Below, piece by piece: positions 24,304-34,230 of a DNA stretch of 64,000 bases (position 1 is its first letter; each line of letters begins with the position of its first letter). The position numbers and the translations under genes are program-made. The DNA comes from Adlercreutzia sp. ZJ141 (GTDB lineage: Bacteria; Actinomycetota; Coriobacteriia; Coriobacteriales; Eggerthellaceae): NCBI RefSeq assembly GCF_011038965.1, contig NZ_JAAKEB010000013.1, positions 1 through 64,000 on the forward strand, read 5' to 3'. The notes beneath the pieces are model-generated. The model worked only from the letters and a program-made list of their open reading frames with translations, made no database searches and had not been told where the DNA came from.

Positions 24304-25236
24304 ATGGATGTTGTTTCGCTGATCGTTCTCCCCGCGCTTTGCGGCGTGGGAATCGGCATTTTCTCGGGGTTGCTGGGCATCGGCGGCGGCACTGTTATGG
24401 TGCCCGCATTCCGGCTGCTGTTCGACATGAGTCCCACCATGAGCACGGCAACCTCGATGTTCGCGATTATTCCCACGTCCATTTCCGGAGCGACACAGCA
24501 CCTGCGAAACAAAACGTGCCTGCCAGCCGTCGGCCTTGCTGCCGGCATCGGCGGGGCCTTCACCTCTCCAGTAGGTGTGTGGCTGGCACAATGCTCCCCT
24601 GGCTGGATGGTTATGCTCGCGGCAGCGCTGGTTATCGGCTATTCGGCGTTCACCATGCTGCAGAAAGCCGTGAAGATGGGGGCGTCTTCTCAGGGGGAGT
24701 CTTCTCAAAGCTCGTCCTCCCAAAGCTCGCCCGCGCAAGGGCTACATTCCCAAAGTTCGTCTTCACAAGCCGAAACGCAAGCAACGGCCGAGCCACTTGA
24801 AACCCCAGCAGCAACCAGCGTAACCAGCGTAACCAGCGAAGCTGCTCCGACAAAAACATCGCGTCGGCAACTCGCCCTTGCCGCGGGAATCGGCTTGATT
24901 GCCGGAGTCGCTTCGGGATATGTGGGTGTGGGCGGCGGCTTCCTCATGGTACCGTTGTTCATATCGCTTATAGGTCTGTCTATGAAGCAGGCTTCGGGCA
25001 CATCGCTCATCGCGGTCATGATTTTGGCCGTTCCGGGCGTTATCGAGCAAATGTTGCTTGGCAACGTGAACTACTTCGCCGGACTCGCCATCGTAGCGGG
25101 AACCGTTCCCGGTGCCATCATAGGTGCACGCCTGGTTCGCCGCGTGCCCGAACGCGCACTGCGTTTCATCTTCGGCGGCTTCCTCGCGTTTGCCGCCATC
25201 ATGTTAGCAGTCAACGAATTCGGCTTAATCGGCTAG
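24304..25236 (+). CDS. TauE/SafE-family anion exporter
   Basis: This 310-residue membrane protein has two TauE repeats, marked by GLLGIGGGTVMVPAF near residue 25 and GYVGVGGGFLMVPLF near residue 215. The family moves sulfite, sulfoacetate or related anions. The central loop (about 122-185) is a Ser/Gln-rich low-complexity stretch that is unusual in the family. It starts 18 bases after the glycosyltransferase stop and is followed after 9 bases by the kinase gene, so the three form one operon. Confidence 0.88.
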   Translation: MDVVSLIVLPALCGVGIGIFSGLLGIGGGTVMVPAFRLLFDMSPTMSTATSMFAIIPTSISGATQHLRNKTCLPAVGLAAGIGGAFTSPVGVWLAQCSPGWMVMLAAALVIGYSAFTMLQKAVKMGASSQGESSQSSSSQSSPAQGLHSQSSSSQAETQATAEPLETPAATSVTSVTSEAAPTKTSRRQLALAAGIGLIAGVASGYVGVGGGFLMVPLFISLIGLSMKQASGTSLIAVMILAVPGVIEQMLLGNVNYFAGLAIVAGTVPGAIIGARLVRRVPERALRFIFGGFLAFAAIMLAVNEFGLIG

Positions 25237-25245
25237 GAGGGCACC

Positions 25246-26559
25246 ATGACGCAAGAAAACGGGCGCGCAAGCAGTGCCATGTCCCATTCGTTCGTTCTCG
25301 AAATGCTCATGATCACCATTGCGGTGGCGTCATCGTTTGTGTTAGCCGGCACCATCTTCGGCCCACTGCATAGCCCACTGCTCACCGTGTTGTCGGGCTT
25401 AGTGTTCACCCTTTCCGTAGTGGTGGTGGTGCGGCTGCTGATGGATCCCGACTCCGTACGCGCGCATCAAACCGACTCGATGCTCAAGCTCGCCCGCCAA
25501 ACTCTGGAGAACATATCGGGCGAGGAATTCTCCACCGTACAGGCACAAAAGATTTGTTCGCTTTTGCTCCCATCAACAGCCGCCATCGCCGTGTCTATCA
25601 CCGATACCGAAGTTATCCGCGGATACGTTGGCTACGATGAAGAACGAAACCCCACCGGCTCTCCCATTCGCACACAAGCAACCCGCAACGTCATTAACGA
25701 TGGCGAAATGCGCATTCTCACCAGCTCATCTGCAATCGGCTTTCCCAGCCAGAAAACCAAGATCAACGCCGCTATCATTGTGCCGCTGAAGAAAAGTCGT
25801 CGGCAGATATGGGGCACCTTGAAGTTCTACTACCGCAACCCGAAGCAAATCACTGAAACGCAAACTTCCATTGCCGAGGGTTTTGGCAACCTGCTGTCAA
25901 CGCAGCTTGCAGCCGTGTCGCTTGAAGAACAGACTAAGCTTGCAACGCAAATGGAGCTGAAAATGTTGCAAAGCCAGATTAACCCTCATTTTCTGTTCAA
26001 CACTATCAACACTATCGCGTCGCTGATTCGCACCGATCCGAACAAAGCCCGGCAACTGCTGCGCGAGTTTGCCGTATTCTACCGGCGCACGCTGGAGAAC
26101 TCCGTCGATCTGATTCAGTTCGACCGTGAGATGGAACAAGTCGAACGGTATTTCTCGTTCGAAGTGGCCCGTTTTGGCACCGACCGTGTGCAGCTTCACA
26201 CCGACATACAGCCCGCCGTGAACGAAATCATGGTGCCGTCGTTTTTGGTGCAGCCCCTGGTAGAAAATGCCGTGCATCATGCCATGCCTGCCGAAGGGTT
26301 GTTGACCATTACCGTGAAAGGTGTCATGCACGGTGAAGACGCTATTATTCACGTCATCGACGACGGCGTGGGTATGGATGAGCAAACATGCGCGAATATC
26401 ATGAGCCCCGAAATGAGCACCGGTATGGGCATCGCCGTGAAAAACGTACGCGACCGTATTGCCGGCTACTTCGGAACCGGCGCAACCATGGAAGTTGCCA
26501 GCGAGCTGGGAGAAGGAACGCGCGTGACGCTGGTGCTGAAGGATGCCGCGAACCGTTAA
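25246..26559 (+). CDS. LytS-family sensor histidine kinase
   Basis: The 437-residue protein has two N-terminal membrane helices (15-40, 46-65), a GAF-like sensor (about 85-225) and a His_kinase domain of the LytS/YehU type. H248 lies in QINPHFLFNTINTI, and the ATPase part has VENAVHH and DDGVGMD. Such kinases signal through LytTR regulators. None is encoded in this window, so the partner is elsewhere or the kinase is an orphan. AGGAGGGCACC precedes the ATG. Its place after TauE suggests it senses a related anion or the envelope state. Confidence 0.9.
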   Translation: MTQENGRASSAMSHSFVLEMLMITIAVASSFVLAGTIFGPLHSPLLTVLSGLVFTLSVVVVVRLLMDPDSVRAHQTDSMLKLARQTLENISGEEFSTVQAQKICSLLLPSTAAIAVSITDTEVIRGYVGYDEERNPTGSPIRTQATRNVINDGEMRILTSSSAIGFPSQKTKINAAIIVPLKKSRRQIWGTLKFYYRNPKQITETQTSIAEGFGNLLSTQLAAVSLEEQTKLATQMELKMLQSQINPHFLFNTINTIASLIRTDPNKARQLLREFAVFYRRTLENSVDLIQFDREMEQVERYFSFEVARFGTDRVQLHTDIQPAVNEIMVPSFLVQPLVENAVHHAMPAEGLLTITVKGVMHGEDAIIHVIDDGVGMDEQTCANIMSPEMSTGMGIAVKNVRDRIAGYFGTGATMEVASELGEGTRVTLVLKDAANR

Positions 26560-26646
26560 CTATCTCGGCCAGCTGTTCTAAGTTACTCCGACAGCCTGCG
26601 CTTTCCTCATTCCAGATAGCACAACCAATTGCCACCCTGCGTTTCG

Positions 26647-27996
26647 TTAATCTTTGGGTGCACGCAGCAAAGCGAACGACCCCGAAACACCAAGGAGCAC
26701 GAGCATGGCAAGCACCGTAACAAAGGTGACATCATATCCAACGCCTTCGATAAGGAAACCCCACGCCGACGTGAACACCACGCCCGACAGCGAGCTTGCC
26801 GTGGAAATACGCGAGTAAATTGCCGGGTACTCACGCGTACCGAAGATGACGCGTGCCATAATGGGCATCTGCACCGTTTCCGCCGCATACAGAATGCCAT
26901 ACAGAAAACCAGCTGCCAAAAACAGCGGCGCCACGTTCGGAATCAGCCACAGAACAACAATACTCACAACTCCACATCCACCGGCCAGCAGCAATCCCGC
27001 AGGCGCGCTTTTGTCGCCAACAATCCCCAGCAAAACCTTACCGATTGCCTGCCCCGCCATGGTAGCGGCGGCAAGCGTTGCCGCCAGGGCTGCGATCTGA
27101 GGATACTCATTTCCAAGTGAACTTGCATACGACGGGAAGAACAGGTAGAACGACACCAGCGCCGTAACCATGACAGCAAACACCAACATGGCATAAAACG
27201 ACGGCTCGCGCAGGGCCTCCTTGGCGGTAACGCCCCGGCGTGGTGATCGAACCGGCCGGGCCGCTTGGGTTGATTGGAGCGGTTGAGCCGAGCGGTCGGC
27301 TTGGACGGATTGGGAAGATTGGTCGGATTGGCCTGATTGATCGGATTGCGGCATGCCCGCCTGCGCGCACCACTCTTTCGACCACACCGGATGCATTCCT
27401 AAATCAGATGGCCAACTTCGCACACAGAACAAGGTAAACGGCAACGCAATGGCAATCGTTAGGACACCGAACACCAGATACCCCAGCCTCCAGCCTTCCG
27501 GTCCACTGGCAATAATCGCCCCGCCAATCGGGTTAAAGATAACGCCACCCACACCCGTAAACGCCATGCAGATTCCCACGTAAAAGCCCACTCGCTTTTC
27601 GAACCACCGTCCTACCAGCGTCGACACAGCCAAGTAGAGAATAGGTGCATCACCAATACCCATGATAGCTCCGGCAAGATAGAAATCCCACACCGAGTCG
27701 AACTGAGACATCAGCGCCATCGGGGCACCCATAAGTACCACCGCCACCGACAGCACGATACGCAAGTCAGCCCGCTCCATCAAACGACCCATGAACGGCA
27801 GCGCAAGCGTTTGGGCAAGATAGAAAAATGTCATATACAGCGAGAATACTCCCTTACCAACGCCTAGTGCCTCGCTTACCGGTGTGTAGAAGATGCCAGC
27901 ACAACTAAACGTCAACGTAATCGGACCTAAGCAGAGTGCGCAGCCTGTCGCCACAACCAGATAGGGAAATATCTTTTGCTTGACTGAAAGCGCCAC
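26647..27996 (-). CDS. MFS transporter
   Basis: This 449-residue protein has twelve predicted helices and resembles oxalate/formate-type or monocarboxylate MFS carriers (ALPFMGRLMERADLR after helix 2). The substrate is unknown. The central cytoplasmic loop (about 214-255) is a Ser/Gln/Asp-rich repeat of the SDQSGQSDQSSQS kind, absent from typical family members. It uses a GTG start with GAAGGAGT nine bases ahead. A GC-rich hairpin (28023-28073) sits in its leader. Confidence 0.87.
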   Translation of the reverse strand: MALSVKQKIFPYLVVATGCALCLGPITLTFSCAGIFYTPVSEALGVGKGVFSLYMTFFYLAQTLALPFMGRLMERADLRIVLSVAVVLMGAPMALMSQFDSVWDFYLAGAIMGIGDAPILYLAVSTLVGRWFEKRVGFYVGICMAFTGVGGVIFNPIGGAIIASGPEGWRLGYLVFGVLTIAIALPFTLFCVRSWPSDLGMHPVWSKEWCAQAGMPQSDQSGQSDQSSQSVQADRSAQPLQSTQAARPVRSPRRGVTAKEALREPSFYAMLVFAVMVTALVSFYLFFPSYASSLGNEYPQIAALAATLAAATMAGQAIGKVLLGIVGDKSAPAGLLLAGGCGVVSIVVLWLIPNVAPLFLAAGFLYGILYAAETVQMPIMARVIFGTREYPAIYSRISTASSLSGVVFTSAWGFLIEGVGYDVTFVTVLAMLVLLGVSGSFALLRAPKD

Positions 27997-28022
27997 GAGG
28001 ATCTACTCCTTCTACCGTTTTC

Positions 28023-28073
28023 GCGGAGAAAGGGCGGCCGCCTTCTTCCCATAAGGCAGTCGCCCTTTCCCCG
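28023..28073 (-). promoter_or_regulatory. GC-rich leader hairpin of MFS gene
   Basis: GAAAGGGCG...GCCTT and AAGGC...CGCCCTTTC form a long stem on the minus strand. Its near edge lies 27 bases before the GTG start. It could be an attenuator or the terminator of the upstream unit. No T-run follows it. Confidence 0.4.
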
Positions 28074-28197
28074 TAACCCACGCATCGAAGGGAATTGTAG
28101 CGCCACGAAAACGCAACCGTCTACCGCATTGGCATGCGGAAATGTCAGCTTGCTTATGAAGCGTTGCGACGCTGCGCCATCCGCGACGACACTAATG

Positions 28198-28240
28198 AAA
28201 AAGGGATCGTCCAGTCACGCATGAGCATAACTGGACGATC
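28198..28240 (-). terminator. terminator after aminotransferase gene
   Basis: On the minus strand GATCGTCCAGT and ACTGGACGATC form an 11-bp stem and are followed by CCTTTTTC. Confidence 0.85.
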
Positions 28241-28295
28241 GTTTAAATCTGCAAACGCGAGGCTTGAATAAAAGAAAGCCGCACGTTAATCGATG

Positions 28296-29480
28296 TTATT
28301 CTTGCCGATAGCTCTCCATAAGAGCCTTAAACCCAGGCATAGCGCCGGTAATGACTTCAGGGGCAACGCAGTAGCTGATACGCACCCAGCCGCCCACGCC
28401 GAAGCTATCCGATGGAACGAGAAGCAGCTCGAAGCGTTTCGCGCGATCACTGAACGCCTGCGCATCATCTTCAAACGCCTTCACCCACAGGTAGAACGCA
28501 CCATCGGGCTGCACGTACTCGTAGCCAAGCTCGCTCAATCCCTCGGTTAGCAAGCGACGATTCTCACGGTACGCTTCCACATTGGATGGCTCGTCAATGC
28601 ATTTCGCAATGGCACGTTGCATGAGCACCGGAGCGCAGATGTAACCCAGCGCTCGCCCTGCACCAGCAACAGCCAGCGACACCTCGTGCGCGTTAGTCAT
28701 GCGATCCGACACGTACACGTAACCGATGCGCTCACCCGGCAAGCTCATGCTCTTTGAATACGAATAGCACACGATGGTATTCGCATACAAGCAGGGCACA
28801 TACGGCACCTCGCAGCCGTATGTAATCTCGCGATACGGCTCGTCGCATACGATGAAAATCTGATGTCCCAACTCAACCTGCTTACGCTCAAGCATGTCTG
28901 CCAAGCGTTCCAACACCTCGCGCGTATACACAGCACCAACAGGGTTGTTCGGTGAGTTTATAATGATAGCGCTCGTGCGCTCGGTAATAGCCGCCTCAAT
29001 AGCTTCAACATCCAGCTGGAAGCTGGGCACCAGCGTGGGAACTTCGATGCGCGTGCAACCAGCGGTTTCAATCCACACCCCATATTCGGGAAAGAAGGGG
29101 CTCGGGACGATAACCTCATCGCCCGGCTTCGTCACCGCAGACAACGAGATGGCAATGGCTGCGGCGGCGCCCGCCGTCATGTAGATGTTGCCCGGCGTGG
29201 CTTCAATACCGAAACGGCGACGAATGCTATCGGCAACTACCTGCTTTACCGCAGGATCGCCCGACGCCGGCGTGTAGCCATGCAGCGCGCAGGGCGGCTC
29301 TTCCATCAGCTCAAGTACCGCGCGCTTCAGCGCCTCGGGCGCAGGAACACTCGGATTACCGATGCTGAAGTCGAACACCTTGTCAGCACCGATTTCTGCC
29401 TTACGCTTCAAGCCGTACGAGAACAGCTCACGGATGGCGCTCGGTTCGTCGCCCAGCCCGAACATCCTCTCGTTAATCAT
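28296..29480 (-). CDS. class I/II PLP-dependent aminotransferase
   Basis: This 394-residue enzyme has NSPNNPVG (175-182), VCDEPYREITY with Asp213, and the PLP lysine K243 in SYSKSMSLPGERIGY. It belongs to the aspartate/aromatic aminotransferase group. Given the ior-paaK operon in the same window it might supply aryl-pyruvates, but that is inference. It is 45 bases from purB on the same strand and ends in a clear terminator. Confidence 0.92.
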   Translation of the reverse strand: MINERMFGLGDEPSAIRELFSYGLKRKAEIGADKVFDFSIGNPSVPAPEALKRAVLELMEEPPCALHGYTPASGDPAVKQVVADSIRRRFGIEATPGNIYMTAGAAAAIAISLSAVTKPGDEVIVPSPFFPEYGVWIETAGCTRIEVPTLVPSFQLDVEAIEAAITERTSAIIINSPNNPVGAVYTREVLERLADMLERKQVELGHQIFIVCDEPYREITYGCEVPYVPCLYANTIVCYSYSKSMSLPGERIGYVYVSDRMTNAHEVSLAVAGAGRALGYICAPVLMQRAIAKCIDEPSNVEAYRENRRLLTEGLSELGYEYVQPDGAFYLWVKAFEDDAQAFSDRAKRFELLLVPSDSFGVGGWVRISYCVAPEVITGAMPGFKALMESYRQE

Positions 29481-29525
29481 GTGACATGCACCTTTCCTTC
29501 GAAAACTTTTCTTGCTCGCAGCGCG

Positions 29526-30869
29526 CTAGAACTCCAACTCCTGCAAACGCTCAAACACCGCATCTTTGCGCGTAAGGAACGCCCACGGATCGAAAATAGC
29601 GTCGAGCTGTTCGGCCGACAGCTTGGCATCGGGGTCGGCTTCCAAGCGTTCGCGATACGTGGGGCCATCAACCGCGTTCTGAATGTCTTCCCACACTGCC
29701 ATGGCATTGCGTTGCACGATGACGTAGGCATCTTCGCGCGTGATACCCGTTTGTACCAGCGCCAACAGCACCTTCGAGCTAAAAATAAGGCCGCGCGTCC
29801 GCCACAGATTCTGCTCCATCTTCGCCGGATAGGTGCGCAGGCCATCGAGCATCCACTGCATTTTCCCGAACATGTAATCAAGCGCCGTGAAGCTATCGGC
29901 CAGCGCCACACGTTCGGCACCAGAATGCGAGATGTCACGTTCAAACCACAGCGCCACGTTGTCAAGCGCCACTTGTGCGTTGCTCTTCACCACGCGCGAC
30001 AGGCCACACACGCGCTCCGCCGTAATGGGGTTGCGCTTGTGAGGCATGGCCGACGAGCCTTTTTGCCCTTTCGTGAACGGCTCTTCCGCCTCAATAACGT
30101 CAGACTGTTGCAGCAGACGCACCTGCATAGCGATGCTTTCCAACGTAGACGCGCACACAGCAAGCGCGCACATTACCTGAGCATGACGGTCGCGCGCAAG
30201 CACCTGCGTGGACAGCGGGTCGGGAGTAAGGCCCATCTTCTCGCACACGTACTCTTCCACAAACGAATCGATGCTCGAATACGTGCCTACCGCACCCGAA
30301 ATAGCACCTGTAGCGGCTACCTCACGCGCTTGCTCCATGCGCACTTGCGCGCGCTTTAAGGCCCACGCCCAGCTGCCGAATTTCATGCCGAACGTCATGG
30401 GCTCGGCGTGAATGCCGTGCGTACGACCCACACACAGCGTCTCCTGGAATTCGAATGCACGACGCTTGCATGTTTCCCCAAGTTGCTTGATGTCATCCAA
30501 AATAATGTCAATCGCTTGCGTGATCTGGTAAGACAGCGCGGTGTCGCCCAAATCAGACGACGTCATGCCGTAGTGAACCCAACGGCTGGGCTTTTCTTGC
30601 CCCTCGGGAACATCGGCGTCAATGCATTCTGCCATGTTTGTGGTGAAGGCGATAACGTCGTGATTCGTCACCTTCTCTATCTCGTCGATGCGTTCGACGG
30701 TGAAGCCGGCGTGTTCGCGAATCCAGGCGGCTTCTTCCTTGGTAATGCCTGCTTGACCCAGCTCAGCTTGGGCTTCGCACGCAAGAACCTCGATCTCCTT
30801 CCAGATTTCGAACTTGTTCGCGAGCGTCCAAATATGACCCATAGCAGGGCGAGTGTAGCGATTGATCAT
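29526..30869 (-). CDS. purB: adenylosuccinate lyase
   Basis: This 447-residue enzyme of the fumarase/aspartase superfamily has the signature SSAMPHKRNP, the substrate-binding TSSDLGDTA, and the H-containing GRTHGIHAEP. It cleaves SAICAR and adenylosuccinate in purine synthesis. AAAGGCCTTGCC precedes the ATG. It is probably co-transcribed with the aminotransferase. Confidence 0.97.
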   Translation of the reverse strand: MINRYTRPAMGHIWTLANKFEIWKEIEVLACEAQAELGQAGITKEEAAWIREHAGFTVERIDEIEKVTNHDVIAFTTNMAECIDADVPEGQEKPSRWVHYGMTSSDLGDTALSYQITQAIDIILDDIKQLGETCKRRAFEFQETLCVGRTHGIHAEPMTFGMKFGSWAWALKRAQVRMEQAREVAATGAISGAVGTYSSIDSFVEEYVCEKMGLTPDPLSTQVLARDRHAQVMCALAVCASTLESIAMQVRLLQQSDVIEAEEPFTKGQKGSSAMPHKRNPITAERVCGLSRVVKSNAQVALDNVALWFERDISHSGAERVALADSFTALDYMFGKMQWMLDGLRTYPAKMEQNLWRTRGLIFSSKVLLALVQTGITREDAYVIVQRNAMAVWEDIQNAVDGPTYRERLEADPDAKLSAEQLDAIFDPWAFLTRKDAVFERLQELEF

Positions 30870-31091
30870 GGCAAGGCCTTTCTACGAAAATACGCACTAC
30901 GAAGTATAGTGCGTCAATCGCGGCCGCGCCCAGAAAACCACCGGAAACGAATCGAACGGCACAAGGGGGTGAGTTACAACTCACAGGTCAACCAGACAGG
31001 CAGCATGTTCGGCTGCACGTAGATGAAGCCGGCAGAAAACTCGCGAAATGCGCGATTGAGCAAAGTTACAGCGATCGCTATTTTGCTTGCT

Positions 31092-31763
31092 CTACAGCGC
31101 TTTGAAGATGCTGCGCACGTGATCGAGTAGGTCGGTGTCGGAGACGACAATAGCTTTGTCGCCGGGGAACAGGCGTGTGTCGGCGTTGCACACAATAGCG
31201 TCGTCCTCTTTGGCAACTGCAACAATCAGGCTGTCTTCGGGCATGGGAATGTCAGCAGCTAAAACGCCTTCGGCGTTGGAATGATGTCTCATACGCGGCA
31301 CCAGCATTTCAGCCAACACCACGTTGCCATGCGCCAGCGACGACACGACACTCACGCTGCCCAGTAACGCTTCCTCTTCAATAAGCCCCGCGATAACCGT
31401 GGTGGACGACACACACTCGATGCCTACCTCTTTGAAAATGCGCAAGTTTTTTGGGCTGTTCGCGCGGGCAATGCACCGTGGCACGTTGAACACGCGCTGG
31501 GCAATTTCGCACGAAACCAAGTTGCTGTCATCTTGTCCGGTAACCGCCACGAACACATCGGCATGACGAATGCCAGCATCCTCCTGATAACGGGAGTCGC
31601 AACCATCGCCATGAATGACCAGGTAGCGGCCTTGTAGAACAACCGACAGACGGTTCGCGGTTTCAAGCGATTGCTCAATGACGGCAACCGAGTTGCCGCT
31701 TTCCAGCAATACGCTTGCCAAATACTCCCCTATCTTTCCTCCACCGGCGATAACGATGTACAT
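31092..31763 (-). CDS. TrkA-family potassium-channel regulator (second)
   Basis: The 223-residue protein has an N-terminal RCK domain with IAGGGKIGEYL (residues 4-14) and a C-terminal TrkA_C domain. It binds nucleotides and gates a Trk/Ktr potassium permease. The start at 31763 follows AGGAAAGGGC; a slightly longer in-frame start is less supported. It lies 36 bases after its paralogue, and the two probably act as a heteromeric CeoB/CeoC-like ring. No potassium permease gene is present in this window. Confidence 0.9.
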   Translation of the reverse strand: MYIVIAGGGKIGEYLASVLLESGNSVAVIEQSLETANRLSVVLQGRYLVIHGDGCDSRYQEDAGIRHADVFVAVTGQDDSNLVSCEIAQRVFNVPRCIARANSPKNLRIFKEVGIECVSSTTVIAGLIEEEALLGSVSVVSSLAHGNVVLAEMLVPRMRHHSNAEGVLAADIPMPEDSLIVAVAKEDDAIVCNADTRLFPGDKAIVVSDTDLLDHVRSIFKAL

Positions 31764-31799
31764 GGTTGCCCTTTCCTCTGCCAAGCGCTTTTCGCGCCG

Positions 31800-32459
31800 C
31801 TAATCTTGAATGTACTTCGAAAACGGCTCGATCAGATCGTGACGAACGCACGCGAGAATGGAGTCGCCATGATACAGAATGGAATCCTTCGTGGGAATCG
31901 AGCTCGCCGATCCGTCGCCGCGCTCGAATACGATGATCCGCACGTTGTGGTCGCGCTCTATTTCGGAAACGCGGATGGTGCGCTTGTCGTGCCAACTTAA
32001 GTCGAGCGAGAACCGCAGCACTTCGAACTCACCAAACGTGTCGAGGTGCGAACCATGCCCCGACACCACCTTACTGAACACATCTTCGGCAACGAGCGAG
32101 GTGCCACACACGTAGTCGATACCCAGTTGCATGTACGCACGTTCATGATCGGGATTGTACAGACGTGCGATCACGTGAGGCACTCCACATAGACGGCTGG
32201 CAACCTCAGCGACCATGAGGTTGGTGTTGTCAGACTGGGTGACTGCCGCAACAACATCGCACTCCTTCGCCCCTGCTTGAATGAGCAGGTCTTCGTCGAA
32301 GCCTACCCCTTGTAGTGTGGAGCCGTTGAAGCCTCTTCCTAAATTCGTGAACGCGTCGGGGTTGCGGTCGATGACGCACACGTTGTTACCGCTATCGGAA
32401 AGCATATTCGACAAGCTCGAACCAACGCGGCCGCACCCGACAACAATGACATTGCTCAT
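31800..32459 (-). CDS. TrkA-family potassium-channel regulator (first)
   Basis: This 219-residue RCK-TrkA_C protein has the nucleotide-binding VVGCGRVGSSL near its start. AGAAGGAACGTCT precedes the ATG at 32459. It is clearly diverged from its downstream neighbour, which argues for an old heteromeric pair rather than a recent duplication. Confidence 0.9.
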   Translation of the reverse strand: MSNVIVVGCGRVGSSLSNMLSDSGNNVCVIDRNPDAFTNLGRGFNGSTLQGVGFDEDLLIQAGAKECDVVAAVTQSDNTNLMVAEVASRLCGVPHVIARLYNPDHERAYMQLGIDYVCGTSLVAEDVFSKVVSGHGSHLDTFGEFEVLRFSLDLSWHDKRTIRVSEIERDHNVRIIVFERGDGSASSIPTKDSILYHGDSILACVRHDLIEPFSKYIQD

Positions 32460-32541
32460 AGACGTTCCTTCTACGAATAACGATGCTGCCAAAAAGCATA
32501 CCCCAATATGGGCCGTAATGAGAGACGCGTCGGTTACAAAT

Positions 32542-32567
32542 GAAAAACCGCCGTACGAAGACGGCGG
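32542..32567 (-). terminator. terminator after lysozyme-like gene
   Basis: On the minus strand CCGCCGT and ACGGCGG pair around a CTTCGT loop and are followed by five T. It is 122 bases past the stop of the lysozyme-like gene and upstream of the TrkA pair. Confidence 0.85.
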
Positions 32568-32689
32568 GAAAACTCAAACGATACAACGAAACGAGAAAGC
32601 CACTGCAAAGGAGAAATACTCAGACTGAAGCCTTTCAGAAAACCTATCCATTCCACCAGCCCTGAACAGACGAGTCGACACGGAGGGCT

Positions 32690-33499
32690 TTAAATAAGCA
32701 TCATCTGGCCCAGCGTGTTATAGAACCAGTGATCGTAATTCGGTGGGCAGTATTTTTGGGCACCAGCATAGGTTATCGAGTAACCATAACCTTTGGCAAG
32801 ACCAGCCACATGTGCGCGAATGGCCTCTTCCCAACTCGACCAGCTCGAACTGCCCCAGCCCCATGCGTTGTATGGTTTAAAGCACACCAGTCCGTTGCCG
32901 CTTTCGGTGTTCGAAATAGCCGGCGAGAAGCGTGGGTCGATGCCGTTGTCCCATGCCGCTTCCGCAAACACGCTGCCATACCCGGCTAAATTCGTGCCAG
33001 CAAGGTACGCATCAATGCGCGCGCTCCATTCGGCAACGAATGCGTCTTTGCCAACTTCCCAGTCCACTTCGGACAACTGGGCTACAGCAGCCGATGCGGC
33101 GTCAGCGATCATCGTCGCCTGCTGCTCAGCCCGAGCCTGCTGCGCAGCAGCGATGCGAGCTTCTTCCTCCTGACGAGCAGCTTCCTCAGCCGCTTTGCGC
33201 GCCGCTTCCTCTTCAGCTTCGATGCTTTCAATACCCGCAGAAATATCGCGATTCGTTTCCATAGCTAACGACGAGCTATCAGTCGACAAGGTATCGGATG
33301 TTGCACCAGAAAAGTCAGTCGCAGCGGACGACGCGCTAACGGCGTCGATTCCAAACGTGTCAGCATCCGATGAGGCCCCGCTTCCCGCAGAGGCGAACCC
33401 GAGGCCGATGAAAACGGCGAATGCGCACGATACTAGCGAGCCAACCGCGAAACGCGCGACAATGCTCGTTGTACGATGCGTTTTTCTCCGCTGTGCCAA
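32690..33499 (-). CDS. secreted lysozyme-like (transglycosylase-type) protein
   Basis: The protein has 269 residues. A TTG at 33499 is the likely start, since AGAAAGGAAGCCGC precedes it. A signal or anchor helix (about 15-37) is followed by a Ser/Ala/Asp-rich stretch and an alanine/glutamate coiled coil (about 90-130). A compact C-terminal domain has ISNTESGNGLVCFKPYNAWGWG, where the Glu of NTESG may be the catalytic acid of a lysozyme fold. It probably cuts peptidoglycan during growth or division. The catalytic claim rests on motif resemblance only. Confidence 0.7.
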   Translation of the reverse strand: MAQRRKTHRTTSIVARFAVGSLVSCAFAVFIGLGFASAGSGASSDADTFGIDAVSASSAATDFSGATSDTLSTDSSSLAMETNRDISAGIESIEAEEEAARKAAEEAARQEEEARIAAAQQARAEQQATMIADAASAAVAQLSEVDWEVGKDAFVAEWSARIDAYLAGTNLAGYGSVFAEAAWDNGIDPRFSPAISNTESGNGLVCFKPYNAWGWGSSSWSSWEEAIRAHVAGLAKGYGYSITYAGAQKYCPPNYDHWFYNTLGQMMLI

Positions 33500-33775
33500 G
33501 CGGCTTCCTTTCTCCGGACAACAAAAACACGACAACCGCAAAGCGGATGACAGCTTGTTGGATTATGAGTGGGATTACTGTCGAAAAAGAGCTTTATGCT
33601 TTTGTCGCTGGTTGTATTTTACCGAATCGAACAGCCTAAACGCAAAGTTATATGGAGAGCAGCTCCATGTTTTGTTCGCTTGACAGTGGCAAAATTTGGC
33701 AAAAAACCAGGTCGTTTTACAATTTGCAGTAAGCATCAAAGTCCTGCGCACAAAAAACGTCACAAATCGCGCACC

Positions 33776-34204
33776 TTACGTTCGATCGCTCTTTTGCTGC
33801 TCAGCGGTCGGTAGATCGGTCTCATCGGCGTTCCAACAACTCGGAGGCTGCGGAGGTAAATGACCCACACTTACAAAGCGGTTCGACAGATTGGAAGACA
33901 CGACATAACGTGAATCAGGATTTTTTGGACGCAAATACGGTCGGCTCGACACGTACTCAACCCGCCCGTACGTTTCGGAGAGCACCGTTTCTGGACGCAC
34001 CTCGTATGGGTCGTCCAAGGCAGAGGCCATAGGAAGGAGCTTCCACAGCACAAGATACGCAACGCCGGCAACACCACCTGTTACCGGCATCGACGCGACA
34101 AACAAGATGCGCACCACAAGCGAATCACACTCAAACGCATGGGCTATTCCCGAACACACGCCGCCGACAACGCCGTTTCTGCTTCGCGTGATCTTTCTGT
34201 GCAT
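33776..34204 (-). CDS. PspC-domain protein
   Basis: The 142-residue protein begins with a PspC domain (R-SRNGVVGGVCSGIAHAF, then a membrane helix at about 28-60). A polar C-terminal tail of unknown role follows. PspC proteins take part in envelope-stress responses. GAGGAACAGCG precedes the ATG. It lies 26 bases after the CBS-domain gene's stop on the same strand. Confidence 0.85.
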   Translation of the reverse strand: MHRKITRSRNGVVGGVCSGIAHAFECDSLVVRILFVASMPVTGGVAGVAYLVLWKLLPMASALDDPYEVRPETVLSETYGRVEYVSSRPYLRPKNPDSRYVVSSNLSNRFVSVGHLPPQPPSCWNADETDLPTAEQQKSDRT

Positions 34205-34230
34205 CGCTGTTCCTCACAAATCCTCTTCAG

